A DNA stretch of 64,000 nt from Micromonospora sp. NBC_00389 (GCF_036059255.1 NZ_CP107947.1:5146001-5210000), one strand, 5' to 3'. Numbered from the stretch's first letter, positions 1 to 8,805 are shown. Numbers and translations are program-made. Notes: generated from the sequence alone by a model not told the origin.

Positions 1-801
1 ATCTGGGCGTCCTTCGACGACCCGATCACCGTGCTGCTCACCGTCTACGTCTCCGCGTTCGCCCTGGACCTCAGCGGAGGTGACGGGGGCGCGCTCGCCG
101 GCGCGATCAGCGACCGGCCGCTGGAGCTCCTGGTCGACCTGTTCGCCAACATCGCCTTCGCGGCGGGCGCCTGGCTGCTGTGGCTGCTGCTGCGCGCCGC
201 CGGCCTGCGGGAGGACGGGCCCCGCCCGGTGCGACCCCGGGTCCGGTCGGCGCTCAACTGGCTGGCCGTGGCGCTGCTGGTCGTGCTGGTCCTCTTCGCC
301 GCCTGGCAGTTCCTCATGCTCGGCGTGGCGATCGCCGGGCTCTTCTTCCGACCCCGGCTCGGCCCGGTCGTCGGCCGGTCCACCCAGGCGGCGTACCTGG
401 TCGCCACCTTCCTGCTCGGGCTGTTGCTCGTGCAGGGCGTCGACGTCGTCCCCGGCGTGGTGCTCGGCCTGGCGGCCGTGGCGGCCCAACTGGTGGTGTC
501 AGTGCCGATCACCCGCGGCCTACCCACGTCCGACCGGCGCTACCTCGCCTGGGGGCAGCAGAACGGCATCACCGCGGTGATCCTCGCCCTCGTCCTCGAA
601 CGGGACTTCCCCGGCACGGTGGGCATCGTGGCGACGGCCATCGTGGTCATCAACGTCATCCACGCCCTGGCCACCGCGCTGCTCGACCGGCGTCGCCCCG
701 GCGGCCCCGGAATGGTCGCGCCCCGGCCGGACGCCGACCCGACCGGGCCGCCCCGGATGCGTGAGGTCCCACCGGCCCGCACCCTGGAACCGGACCGTTG
801 A
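1..801 (+). CDS. Cation/proton antiporter-like membrane protein, C-terminal part (5' end outside window)
   Basis: The frame is open from base 1 (IWASFDDPIT...), so the gene starts upstream; 266 residues are visible. It is strongly hydrophobic with about six membrane segments and a short Arg-rich cytoplasmic loop near residues 67-80. The stretch YLAWGQQNGITAVILAL, followed by a last helix and a short polar tail, resembles the C-terminal half of CPA-type Na+/H+ antiporters. Family membership is an inference from this pattern; the ion-binding Asp region lies outside or is not recognisable. It converges on the AAA ATPase gene with only 16 bp between the stops, so the two are unlikely to share a promoter. 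Confidence 0.6.
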   Translation: MWASFDDPITVLLTVYVSAFALDLSGGDGGALAGAISDRPLELLVDLFANIAFAAGAWLLWLLLRAAGLREDGPRPVRPRVRSALNWLAVALLVVLVLFAAWQFLMLGVAIAGLFFRPRLGPVVGRSTQAAYLVATFLLGLLLVQGVDVVPGVVLGLAAVAAQLVVSVPITRGLPTSDRRYLAWGQQNGITAVILALVLERDFPGTVGIVATAIVVINVIHALATALLDRRRPGGPGMVAPRPDADPTGPPRMREVPPARTLEPDR

Positions 802-817
802 GCCCGACCGGCGACGC

Positions 818-2983
818 TCAGCCGGCCAGCAGCAACTGACGGACCCGACCACCCAGCCCGTCGAAGACCGACCGCGCCTGCGACCAGGTACGCGACCGAT
901 CGGCCGGGTCTGCCCCGTCCTCACCACCCGCGCCGGGCGCGGCCAGCCCGCTCAGGGTGTCCAACTGGAACAGCGGCAGGTACTCGGCGATCCCGTCGTA
1001 GGTCTCGCAGAGCAGGTCCAACCGCTCCAGATCCGTCGGCTGAGGATTCGCGCGGTGGCCGTCGTACCACTGCTCGGCCCCTTCCCGGAACGCCTCTATC
1101 AACCGGCGGAGGACCACCGACGTACCGACCGCGCGCTGCACGTCCCGGGAGCGCAGCAGCGACCGCAGCGCCTGCCCGCCGTCGGCGCCAGCGACGGTCG
1201 CCACGCGGTGCGGGGCGAACGCGTCCCGCAGCCGCCGCTCGAAACCGGTGAGCTGGTCCAGTGCCGTGATGGCCTCGACGAAGACCCGGGCCACCCGCCC
1301 CGGCAGCGGGGACGTCACCCCCGTCGCCGCGTCGTGCCGCTCCGGTACGACGCTCAGCCGTCCCGCCGGGCCGGCCAGGTCCTGGCGCAGCTCGCCCCGG
1401 ATCTCGTCGAGCTGGTAAGACAGCTGCTCGATGGAGCGCTGGGTGTTGCTCTGCTGCCGGTGGATCCGCTCGACCCGCTGCCGTACCGAGGTCAGGGCGT
1501 CCGCGCCGATCGCCTGCTCCAGCCGACGCATCAGGGCCTTGACGCTGCCGGAGAGATCCTCGGCGAAAGACTGCGGATCGTGGACGATCGGTTCGACGCT
1601 GAACGTGCCGGCGAGGTCCGCGGCGAACTCCGCGGGCAGGTGGCCGACGACGACGAGGACCACCTCGCTGTCCGGGACCGCCGCCCGGATCGCGACGACC
1701 CGCCGGTTGAGGTCGTCGACCTCCTCGGACTTGAGGACCGACTCGGTGAGCAGCACGCAACAGCCGGCGTTGCGTTCCTCCAGGGGTATCCAGAAGTCCA
1801 CCGGGAGGTCGCGCATCGACCCGACCAGATGGTCCCGCTGGTACGACCAGCCGTCCTGAGTGAGCACCCGCCGTACGTCGGCGGCGACGTCCTGCCGGTT
1901 GGCCAGGTCGAACTGGACCCGGACCACCTCACGGACCATGACGTGGGTGACCGGCGTATTGGCCTGGGCGGCGCGCTGGAAGAGGTGGTAGCAGAGCCGG
2001 ATCACCCGCCGGGGCACCCCGTCAGCGAGGTTGGCCAGGTATTCGGTGGTCTCCACGGTGAACGGCGCGAGCCGCGCCTCACCGAGCGCCCGCAGTTGGG
2101 TCTGCCGGATGAAGGTGCGGACGTCCGCACCGCTCAGCGCCGACATCCGCACGATCGGCCCGATCCGCTGCCGCACGTCGGTGCTGAGCAGATGGAGCAT
2201 GTCGGGCAGCCCGGCGATCACCAGGAAGGCCCCGGCGGAGGTGAACACCCCGAGCAGCCGCTGTAGGCGGGCCATCGTCTCCTGCCCGGGCCGGCCGCCC
2301 GCGGTGAGGATCTTGTCCAGCTCGTCGAGGACCAGGGCGAAACGTTCGTGCCGTCGGCCGTGCAGCAGGGCCAGCACCCCCATCGCCTCGACGGCGGTGG
2401 CCTCCACGTCCGCGCTGGGGGTCACGCCGGCGGCGACCAGCGCCGGCCCCGGCGGGTGACCCGACAACCAGTCCCAGGCGGCCGCCTCGGTGGCCGGGTC
2501 GAGCAGCATCGCCAGTGCGGTGCCGAAGGCCGGGTCGGTGGTGACCTCCGCGAGCTCCTCGCGCAGCCGCAGGACGAGCAGATCCGTCGAGGTGGTGCGG
2601 CCCGCCGGGTCCGTCCGGTACCGGGTCAGCAGGTCGCGCACCACGTCGCGGGACAGCAGGGTGAGGAACCGCCGGTGCAGTGATAGGAAGGTGTCGCCCG
2701 GCGCGTCCAGGTAGATCGCCCGCCCGGCGGCTCCGGTGACCCGCCGGGTGTGGGCCAGCAACTCGACAGCGAGGTGGGTTTTGCCGGTGCCGTAGTCACC
2801 GACGACGGCGACGACGGCACCGTCGCCGGTGCGCAGGTAGTCGTCGAGTTGGGCGGTCGCGTCGCGGATGGCGGCGGTGATCACCGTGCTGCCGCCCGTG
2901 CCGTCCTCCGTAACCCGGGCCACGGCGGTCGGTGAGAAGGGATTGACCGGGCCTACCGCCGGTGGACCTCCGAGTGCGTCCAT
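818..2983 (-). CDS. AAA/ORC-type P-loop ATPase with C-terminal helical region
   Basis: 721-residue protein. A Walker A motif, GDYGTGKTH, lies near residue 65 and a Walker B, FALVLDELDK, near residue 225. A GVPRRVIRLCYHLF stretch resembles the sensor-2/lid region of ORC/Cdc6-like AAA (AAA_16) ATPases. Beyond residue 420 there is a possible regulatory domain (LLTESVLKSEEVDDL... with a Rossmann-like VVLVVVGHL strand), then a Gln/Arg-rich likely coiled coil (RIHRQQSNTQRSIEQL) and a helical C-terminus. The start at 2983 is chosen because GGAGG and AGGGAG sit just upstream; a longer frame extends to 3142 without such a site. It is divergent from the TrkA-N/RyR and SLOG genes and may act as their switch or effector ATPase. 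No specific function can be read from the sequence. Confidence 0.75.
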   Translation of the reverse strand: MDALGGPPAVGPVNPFSPTAVARVTEDGTGGSTVITAAIRDATAQLDDYLRTGDGAVVAVVGDYGTGKTHLAVELLAHTRRVTGAAGRAIYLDAPGDTFLSLHRRFLTLLSRDVVRDLLTRYRTDPAGRTTSTDLLVLRLREELAEVTTDPAFGTALAMLLDPATEAAAWDWLSGHPPGPALVAAGVTPSADVEATAVEAMGVLALLHGRRHERFALVLDELDKILTAGGRPGQETMARLQRLLGVFTSAGAFLVIAGLPDMLHLLSTDVRQRIGPIVRMSALSGADVRTFIRQTQLRALGEARLAPFTVETTEYLANLADGVPRRVIRLCYHLFQRAAQANTPVTHVMVREVVRVQFDLANRQDVAADVRRVLTQDGWSYQRDHLVGSMRDLPVDFWIPLEERNAGCCVLLTESVLKSEEVDDLNRRVVAIRAAVPDSEVVLVVVGHLPAEFAADLAGTFSVEPIVHDPQSFAEDLSGSVKALMRRLEQAIGADALTSVRQRVERIHRQQSNTQRSIEQLSYQLDEIRGELRQDLAGPAGRLSVVPERHDAATGVTSPLPGRVARVFVEAITALDQLTGFERRLRDAFAPHRVATVAGADGGQALRSLLRSRDVQRAVGTSVVLRRLIEAFREGAEQWYDGHRANPQPTDLERLDLLCETYDGIAEYLPLFQLDTLSGLAAPGAGGEDGADPADRSRTWSQARSVFDGLGGRVRQLLLAG

Positions 2984-3315
2984 CTCCCTGATCCTCCGGT
3001 AGCTCCGGCCTGGGCGCCAGGTGTCGGGGGACCCGAGGCCGACCCGCTCGTGCGCCCCCTCCGGCCCGTCTTGCAATCGTAGCCCTCGGTAGCCACCGGA
3101 GGGGACCGGTACGCGGCCGCAGACTGCGGCGCTCACCTGCAAAAAGGGCCGATCAGCCGGGGTGCCGCTGGTCCGGTCGGATCGACTGCGTCGAATACGA
3201 TTCGGGATACCGATCCCGCCTGATCACCGGGAACGGTCCGGGCGGTCGGTGGGCACCCGGGCGCCGGCCGGCGACACTGGTGCGAAGACGGTCCCGCGGA
3301 CGAGGGAGTTGGTCG
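2984..3315. promoter_or_regulatory. Divergent intergenic region between AAA ATPase and TrkA-N/RyR genes
   Basis: This 332-bp region has no convincing gene and must hold the promoters for both directions. The only structure I noted is a short inverted repeat CGAAT-acg-ATTCG at 3192-3204 in a locally AT-richer stretch, a possible operator or -10 area for the rightward genes. No terminator or RNA fold is evident. Confidence 0.35.
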
Positions 3316-5181
3316 ATGACGGGTCCGGTCCCCGGTGCGTACCGCCCGGCCGGACGGTCACTGCGGGCGGTCTTCGCGGTGATCGGACTGCTCGCGCTGG
3401 TGCTCGGCTTCATCGGCTTCGAGCGGCTGCTGCGGGCCGAGCCGGACACCGGCCACGACCTGTACGACGTGATCTACTACGACCTCCAGCTCTTCGTGCT
3501 CGGCGCGGAGCCGCTGCAGGAGCCCGGCCCGTACCCGTGGCAGTTGCAGGTCGCCCGGTTCGCCGCCCCGCTGTTCACCCTCCTCGCGGTCGTGGAGGCC
3601 AGCCGGCTGCTGCTGGCGGCCGAGATCCGGCGACTGCGCGCCCGCCGGGCCAGGGGGCACGCCGTTGTCTGCGGCGACTCGCAGTTCGCCCACATGCTCG
3701 CCGACCGGCTCTTCAGCGAGGGCGAGCGGGTGGTCGTGGTGCGCGCCGAGCCGTTCGGGCCACTGGAGTACCGCCGGCACCGCTACCTCGGGGTCACCGG
3801 CGACCCGACCAGCCCTGAGGTGCTGCGCGGCGCCGGCCTGCCGCACGCCCGCACGGTCTACGCCTGCACGGACGACGACGACCGCAACCATGCCATCGCC
3901 AACGCCGCGAGCCGGCTGATCCAGGACCGACGGCAGCCGGCCCGGGTCTACGTGCAGGTCCATGACCCCGAGATGTGCCTGTCGTTGCAGGCCCGACGAC
4001 TGGGCGCCGCCGGCTCCAGTCGGCTGCGGCTGGACTACTTCCACGTCGACGACGTGGCCGCCCGGGCCCTGTACCGGCACCATCCCCTGACCTCGACGAC
4101 GGGACGCCCCGTCCGGGTCCTCATCGCTGGTCGGGGCAGCTTCCGTCGGGCCGCGCTCGTGGCCACCGCACGGCACTGGCAACTGCGCCAGGCCGAAGCG
4201 CCGGCCGGTCGGCCCGTGCCACCCCTGCACGTCGACCTGGTGGCCCCGGACGCGACCGCTGAGCTCGCGCTGGCGACCACCCGCCACCCCTTCCTGCCCA
4301 CCGCCTGCGAGGTGCGGGCGTACGACCTGGACCTCGACGGTCTGGTCGACTCGGGAATGCTGCGCCGTGGCTACGACCGGCTCTACGTCTGCGCCGTGGA
4401 CGAGCGCAACGGGCTTCAGTTGGCGCTGGACAACCCCGAACTCTGGCAGCGGGCGGAGAGCACGGTGTTCGTACCCGTGTACCGGCAGGCGGCGCTCGCC
4501 GCCGCGTTCCACGGCGACCGCCGGCACGACCTGCTCGACGAGGTGCACGGCCGGCTCCAGCTCTATCCGGTGCTGACCCGGGCCTGTGACGCCGAGTTGA
4601 TCGCCGAGGACCTCACCGAACGGCTGGCCCGGCAGATCCACGACAAGTACCTCCAGTCGCAGGAGCGCGCCGGGGTGCGCCGGGGCGACACACCCGCCAT
4701 GGTGGACTGGGCACGGCTTCCCGAGTCGCTACGCCGGGCCAACCGTGCCCACGTGCAGGACATCGCCGCCAAGCTGTTGAGCCTCGGCTGCGTGGTGGCG
4801 CCCCGGCACGGCCCCACCGCCGGGGCGGCGGACCCGGACGCCGTCCGGGCCATCGACGACCGGATCGACGAACTGGCTCAACTGGAACACGAACGGTGGT
4901 GCCGGGAACGGCGGGGGGAGGACTGGGTGTACGGCGAGCCTCGGGACGACACCCGCCGCCGGCACCCCGCGCTACGACCGTGGGACGAGCTGCCGTGGGA
5001 CGTCCAGGAGACGAACCGGGACGAGATCCGGGCGCTGCCGGAGGTGTTGTCCGACGCCGGGTTCGAGATGATCCGGCTGACCCCCGACCCGACCGGCCCG
5101 CCGGGGCCGCCCCGCCAGGCCGGTGGCCCGGAAGACTCCCCGCGCGCGTCGGGCGACGCCTCGGGGGAGAGGATTGTCTGA
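3316..5181 (+). CDS. Membrane-anchored TrkA-N (RCK) NAD-binding protein with C-terminal RyR domain
   Basis: 621 residues. Two membrane segments (about 15-38 and 78-100) bracket a loop DVIYYDLQLFVLG that resembles the re-entrant region of channel-like TrkA proteins. A TrkA-N Rossmann domain follows from about residue 112 (HAVVCGDSQFAHMLADRL, then ...ARTVYACTDDDDRNHAIA). A second Rossmann-like half (VRVLIAGRGSFRRAAL) starts near residue 260. The last ~110 residues match the RyR domain pattern: AQLEHERWCRERR, DWVYGEPRDD, HPALRPWDELP and NRDEIRALPEVL. Start 3316 has GAGGGAG 7 nt upstream; an upstream ATG-type start at 3280 lacks this. The stop overlaps the next start by one base (TGATG), so translation is probably coupled. 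RyR plus RCK plus SLOG neighbours suggest a nucleotide-gated membrane sensor (inference). Confidence 0.75.
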   Translation: MTGPVPGAYRPAGRSLRAVFAVIGLLALVLGFIGFERLLRAEPDTGHDLYDVIYYDLQLFVLGAEPLQEPGPYPWQLQVARFAAPLFTLLAVVEASRLLLAAEIRRLRARRARGHAVVCGDSQFAHMLADRLFSEGERVVVVRAEPFGPLEYRRHRYLGVTGDPTSPEVLRGAGLPHARTVYACTDDDDRNHAIANAASRLIQDRRQPARVYVQVHDPEMCLSLQARRLGAAGSSRLRLDYFHVDDVAARALYRHHPLTSTTGRPVRVLIAGRGSFRRAALVATARHWQLRQAEAPAGRPVPPLHVDLVAPDATAELALATTRHPFLPTACEVRAYDLDLDGLVDSGMLRRGYDRLYVCAVDERNGLQLALDNPELWQRAESTVFVPVYRQAALAAAFHGDRRHDLLDEVHGRLQLYPVLTRACDAELIAEDLTERLARQIHDKYLQSQERAGVRRGDTPAMVDWARLPESLRRANRAHVQDIAAKLLSLGCVVAPRHGPTAGAADPDAVRAIDDRIDELAQLEHERWCRERRGEDWVYGEPRDDTRRRHPALRPWDELPWDVQETNRDEIRALPEVLSDAGFEMIRLTPDPTGPPGPPRQAGGPEDSPRASGDASGERIV

Positions 5182-5693
5182 TGACCTTGGACCCTGCGCC
5201 GGTCCGGGTGGGGATCACCGGGCACACCAACCTGACCCCCGCCACCGAGCGGCTCGTCTACGACGCACTCCGTACCGAGCTGCGACGGATCAGCGAGCGG
5301 CCGGTGCGGGGCGTCACCTGCCTGGCCACCGGCGCCGACCAGATCTTCGCGCGGGCGGTGCTCGCCACCGGCGGCACGTACGAAGTGGTCCTGCCGGCCC
5401 CCGACTACCGTGACCGGGCGATTCCCGCGGCCGGCCGCGCCGCCTTCGACGAGCTGCTCGACCAGGCGGCCGAGGTCGTCCACACCGGATGCCGGCACTC
5501 CGGCACGGCGGCCTACGTGGCGGCGAACCGGGAGCTGCTCCGCCGGGTGCACCGGGTGGTGGCTGTCTGGGACGGGGAGACCGGCTGCCACGAAGCGGCG
5601 ACCGACCGAACCGTGGGCTGGGCGCGGCAGCGCCACATCCCGACGACCGTGCTGTGGCCGCCCGGCGCACGGCGGACGTCGACCGCCGGTTGA
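5181..5693 (+). CDS. SLOG-like (LOG/DprA/TRPM-N type) nucleotide-sensor domain protein
   Basis: 170-residue single-domain Rossmann-like protein. An N-terminal VGITGHTNL is followed by VTCLATGADQIFARAVL, EVVLPAPDYRD and RRVHRVVAVWDG. This is the order seen in SLOG-superfamily proteins, which share a fold with LOG hydrolases, DprA and the TRPM channel N-terminus. The usual GGT phosphate-binding turn after the AVWDG strand is replaced by ETGCHEAATDRTVGWAR, so ligand preference may differ. The start overlaps the stop of the TrkA-N/RyR gene by one base, which argues that the two work as a pair. SLOG domains are known as sensors or processors of nucleotide-derived ligands in nucleotide-centred conflict and signalling systems; the ligand here is unknown. 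Confidence 0.7.
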   Translation: MTLDPAPVRVGITGHTNLTPATERLVYDALRTELRRISERPVRGVTCLATGADQIFARAVLATGGTYEVVLPAPDYRDRAIPAAGRAAFDELLDQAAEVVHTGCRHSGTAAYVAANRELLRRVHRVVAVWDGETGCHEAATDRTVGWARQRHIPTTVLWPPGARRTSTAG

Positions 5694-5937
5694 GGCGGCA
5701 CGACGGTCCGTAACCAGGGCCGCACGGTCGCCGCGCAGGTCCGGCTGGCCGTGCGCGACCAGCACGGCAAGCGGGTCCTGCCGGCCCGGTACGACGACAA
5801 CTTCTTCTGGCTCCTGCCGGGCGAGACCCGTCAGGTGCAGATCTCCTGGCCCGCGCGGTCGGGTCTCGCCCGCCGATCACGGTGACGGCTCAGGCGTACA
5901 AATCGGCCGCGTCCACCGCAGGAATCAGGGCGGACGA
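5694..5937 (+). pseudogene. Frameshifted C-terminal remnant of a GH2-type glycoside hydrolase
   Basis: In frame after the SLOG stop the DNA encodes RNQGRTVAAQVRLAVRDQ, then RVLPARYDDNFFWLLPGE and TRQVQISWPARSG. It then stops at 5883, while the neighbouring frame continues as PPITVTAQAYKSAA. The beta-strand pattern and the DNFFWLLPGE motif resemble the last immunoglobulin-like domain of exo-beta-glucosaminidase/mannosidase-type GH2 enzymes. There is no start codon, no catalytic domain and one frameshift near 5870. This looks like the tail of a lost gene, left by a deletion or by insertion of the upstream module. Confidence 0.55.
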
Positions 5938-5985
5938 CGGGCCCTCGCAACCGTCGGGCGGCGGGCCAGGACGCGGGCTGGTGCG

Positions 5986-6681
5986 TCACTTCTTCCTCAT
6001 GACGGCCTCGCGCCAGATCAGACCCGCGATACTCGGCCGCACCTCGGTGGTGATCACCGCCATCGCCCGCCGGACGAAACGGTCGTCGGTCAACTGCGCC
6101 ACCATGCTCGCCGCCAGATCCGCACGTGCCGTGAACAGGCCGTCCGCGACGTTCTCGGCCACGTGGTAGCGCGTGGCGGCCGGGTGGTCGAACAGCCCGG
6201 ACGGCCGGACGATGGTCCAGTCCAGGTCGCTGTCGCGTACGAGCGACTCCATGCGACGCATGTCCTCGTGCGCGGTGCGGCCCACCCTGCGGTTGAACAG
6301 CGGATCCAGCACGTTGTTGAAGAAGAACTCGCCGGTCGGTCGCCACGTTGGATCCATGACGCTGGAGCTGACTGTGACAAGGCGCTTCACCCCGTGTCGG
6401 TGCATTGCGGCCACGATGTTCGCGTTGCCCCGCGAGTACACGGTGATCGGCCTCGGGGTGAGCGGGACACCCAGGCTGGACAGGACGGCATCGCTGCCGG
6501 CGACGGCCCGGTGGACGGCGTCCAGGTCCGCGACGTCGGCGCTGACGACGGCGAGGCCGGCGCGGGGCTGGACGTTGTGCGGGTGGCGGGTGACCGCGAC
6601 GACCTCGTGGCCGGCGGCCAGGGCCTGCTCGATGATCTGGCGGCCGGTGGGGCCGGTGGCGCCAAAGACGACAGTGCGCAT
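5986..6681 (-). CDS. NAD(P)-binding oxidoreductase (NmrA/atypical SDR type)
   Basis: 231 residues with an N-terminal dinucleotide fold MRTVVFGATGPTGRQIIEQA, a RLVTVSSSV strand and DWTIVRPSGLFDHP typical of the NAD(P)H-binding (NmrA-like) atypical SDR family. These proteins are either reductases or redox-sensing proteins; the substrate is unknown. The start at 6681 is preceded by GAGGAG at 7-nt spacing; an upstream in-frame start at 6738 would run into the operator and lacks a ribosome site. It is divergent from a TetR gene with 66 bp between starts, so TetR control is likely. Confidence 0.8.
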   Translation of the reverse strand: MRTVVFGATGPTGRQIIEQALAAGHEVVAVTRHPHNVQPRAGLAVVSADVADLDAVHRAVAGSDAVLSSLGVPLTPRPITVYSRGNANIVAAMHRHGVKRLVTVSSSVMDPTWRPTGEFFFNNVLDPLFNRRVGRTAHEDMRRMESLVRDSDLDWTIVRPSGLFDHPAATRYHVAENVADGLFTARADLAASMVAQLTDDRFVRRAMAVITTEVRPSIAGLIWREAVMRKK

Positions 6682-6737
6682 GTGCTCACTCCTCGTTGCG
6701 GGGTTGACGACGTTGACCGTGCCACCGGAGAGGCGCA

Positions 6738-6758
6738 TTATTCAATCGTGTTGAATAA
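6738..6758. promoter_or_regulatory. Putative TetR operator, perfect 8-bp inverted repeat over the tetR start
   Basis: TTATTCAA-tcgtg-TTGAATAA is a perfect inverted repeat with a 5-bp spacer. It lies between the divergent oxidoreductase and tetR genes, and the GTG start of tetR (6748) sits inside the spacer. The placement suits autorepression and control of the oxidoreductase gene. Confidence 0.65.
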
Positions 6759-7332
6759 AACCCGGGGTCGACCTCGAGGAAACCCCGATACCAAGGCCCG
6801 CATCGCCGAGGCCGCGCGCGAGCTGTTCCTGAAGCACGGTTATCCGGGCACGACGGTCCGGGCGATCGCCGCCGCCGCTGACGTCGACTCGGCGCTCATC
6901 AGCTACCACTTCGGCTCCAAGCAGGGCCTCTTCAGCCAGTCGCTGAACCTGCTGTGCGTCGAGCCCGCCGCTCTCGACCAGGCCCTGCGGGGTGACCAGG
7001 CCGGCCTGGCCGACCGCCTGCTCGACTCGGTCACCGGCCTGTGGGACGCCACCGTGCCAGCCGAGAACCGGATGGCAGTGCAGGACGACGACACAATGCG
7101 CGCCCTGCGTGACTACCTGGACGGTGAGCTGCGCCTCCGCATCGCTGAATTTCTCGGCGGGCCCGACGCGACGCAACACGCCACCGCCGCGGTCGGCGTG
7201 CTGGGTGGGCTGATCTTCACGCGGTACCTGAACCCGATCCGTTCGATCGGTGGGCTGTCCCCGGCCGACGTCCGGCGCGTCTTCGGGCCGGCACTGCGGG
7301 CGGCCCTGCACGGCCGACCCCGTCGGTCGTGA
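6748..7332 (+). CDS. TetR/AcrR family regulator
   Basis: 194 residues. The N-terminal helix-turn-helix (about residues 14-60: KARIAEAARELFLKHGYPGT, TVRAIAAAADVDSALISYHF) is typical of TetR. The C-terminal ligand domain contains MRALRDYLDGELRLRIAEFL and GGLIFTRYLNPIRSI. The frame is open far upstream; I place the start at the GTG of 6748, where the recognisable domain begins. No good Shine-Dalgarno site precedes it and the operator-like repeat overlaps the start, so the message could be leaderless or the start slightly different. The likely targets are itself and the divergent oxidoreductase. Confidence 0.8.
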   Translation: MLNKTRGRPRGNPDTKARIAEAARELFLKHGYPGTTVRAIAAAADVDSALISYHFGSKQGLFSQSLNLLCVEPAALDQALRGDQAGLADRLLDSVTGLWDATVPAENRMAVQDDDTMRALRDYLDGELRLRIAEFLGGPDATQHATAAVGVLGGLIFTRYLNPIRSIGGLSPADVRRVFGPALRAALHGRPRRS

Positions 7333-7484
7333 GCCCGAGCGCACCACCTGATGAGGGCGTTTAGGGCTGTTACCGCACCTCCGCCGAGGGCCGCGGCCAT
7401 GCTGCACACAGGGACAGTAGCCGCGACGGGAGGGTGCGGGCGGCGCCGGCCCGCAGCAGGGGTTTGAGCCCGGGGGGACTGGTC

Positions 7485-8717
7485 ATGTCCAACGCCAGCC
7501 AGGCCGATGGCGGAACGGCGCGGTCCGGTTCCACGTCAGGCGCCGTACGGGTCGCCTTCGCGTTCTGGATCACGCTCGTGGGAACCACTGTGCCGACCCC
7601 GCTCTACCCGCTCTACGAGATGGAGTTCGGTTTCTCGTCGTTGACCGTGACCGTGATCTACGCGGTGTACGCGCTTGGCGTGGTCGTCGGTCTGCTGGTC
7701 TTCGGCCGCCTCTCGGACCAGATCGGCCGTCGGCCGGTCATCCTCACCGCACTGGTCCTCTCCGTCGCCGCCGACGCCGTGTTCCTGGCCGCCGTGGACC
7801 TGGCGATGCTCGTCGTGGGCCGCGTGCTCGCCGGTCTCTCCGCCGCACTGGTCATCGGGGCGGCGACCGCGGCGCTGGCAGAGCTGATCAAGGATCCGCG
7901 GCATCCCAGGCGGGCGGCCACCGTGGCGATCTTCGCCAACCTGGGTGGTCTCGCCACCGGCACCCTGCTGGCCGGGATCGTGTCGGACGTGGCGCCCGAG
8001 CCGCTCCGGCTGCCCTGGGTCATTGTCCTGGTCCTGGCGGTGGTCGGGATCATCGCGATGATCGGGGTGCCGGAGACGGTGGCGCAGCGTTCCCCGCTGA
8101 CCCTGCGACCTCAGCGGTTACGCGTACCGCCGAACATCCGTGGCGACTTCGTCCGCTCCGCGATCACCGCCGGCGCGGGCTTCGCCGCACTCGGGGTGCT
8201 CACGGCGGTGAGCGGATTGTTTCTCGGCATGGTCCTGCACGAAAAGTCGCACACCCTGGCCGCGCTGGTGGTCTTCCTGGCCTTCGCCGGTGCCGCGTTC
8301 GGTCAGCTACTGACCCGTGTTCTGTCCTCACGTACCGCGCTGGCCTGCGCCTGCGCTGGCCTGATCGTGGCGGCCGGCCTGCTCGCGTTCAGCATGTGGA
8401 TGGCGGTGCTGGTGACCCTGCTGATCGGCTCGACGATCACTGGTGTCGCGGCCGGGGTTGCGGTCGGCGACGGCATCACCACGATCACGATGAAGACCGC
8501 GCCGGAGGGCCAGGCCGAAGTGGTGTCGACCTTCTTCGCCATCCTGTTCGCCATGCTCGGCGTGCCGGCGGTCGGTGTCGGCCTACTCATCCAGGTGACC
8601 GGTCTGCGTGCCGCTGCCGAGCTCTTCAGTGCGGTGGTGGCGGTGCTCGCGCTGGTCGTCCTGGTCAGCCTGCTGCGGGGTGGCCCGGCCCGCGCCGGGG
8701 CGCGTCCCGCCGGCTGA
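7485..8717 (+). CDS. MFS transporter
   Basis: 410 residues with about 12 membrane helices. The helix 2-3 loop GRLSDQIGRRPVI is the classic MFS motif, and helix 1 contains FWITLVGTTVPTPLYPLY, seen in drug/sugar-efflux-type MFS proteins. The start ATG at 7485 follows a GGGGGG stretch. It lies downstream of tetR in the same direction with a 152-bp gap, so it could be a target, but it has no visible copy of the operator. The substrate is unknown. Confidence 0.8.
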   Translation: MSNASQADGGTARSGSTSGAVRVAFAFWITLVGTTVPTPLYPLYEMEFGFSSLTVTVIYAVYALGVVVGLLVFGRLSDQIGRRPVILTALVLSVAADAVFLAAVDLAMLVVGRVLAGLSAALVIGAATAALAELIKDPRHPRRAATVAIFANLGGLATGTLLAGIVSDVAPEPLRLPWVIVLVLAVVGIIAMIGVPETVAQRSPLTLRPQRLRVPPNIRGDFVRSAITAGAGFAALGVLTAVSGLFLGMVLHEKSHTLAALVVFLAFAGAAFGQLLTRVLSSRTALACACAGLIVAAGLLAFSMWMAVLVTLLIGSTITGVAAGVAVGDGITTITMKTAPEGQAEVVSTFFAILFAMLGVPAVGVGLLIQVTGLRAAAELFSAVVAVLALVVLVSLLRGGPARAGARPAG

Positions 8718-8781
8718 GGCGGGCCCGGGTTTTGTCCACGATGACCGGGCGTTCGAGAGCCCTCCAAGGGTCTTGCGGCGG

Positions 8782-8805
8782 TCTTCGTATACAACATACG
8801 CTCCC
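8782..8805. promoter_or_regulatory. Putative GntR operator upstream of the peptide ABC operon
   Basis: TCTTCGTATACA (8782-8793) recurs exactly, in inverted orientation, at 16911-16922 in front of the gntR gene. Here it overlaps a second symmetry, CGTAT-acaac-ATACG (8786-8800). GTATAC cores are common in FadR-type GntR sites. The position 27-50 bp before the binding-protein start fits repression of the operon. Confidence 0.65.

Noticed and set aside
761..2266. 501-residue rightward frame opposite the AAA ATPase
   Set aside because: The ATPase on the other strand has intact Walker motifs and a ribosome site; the opposite frame shows none.
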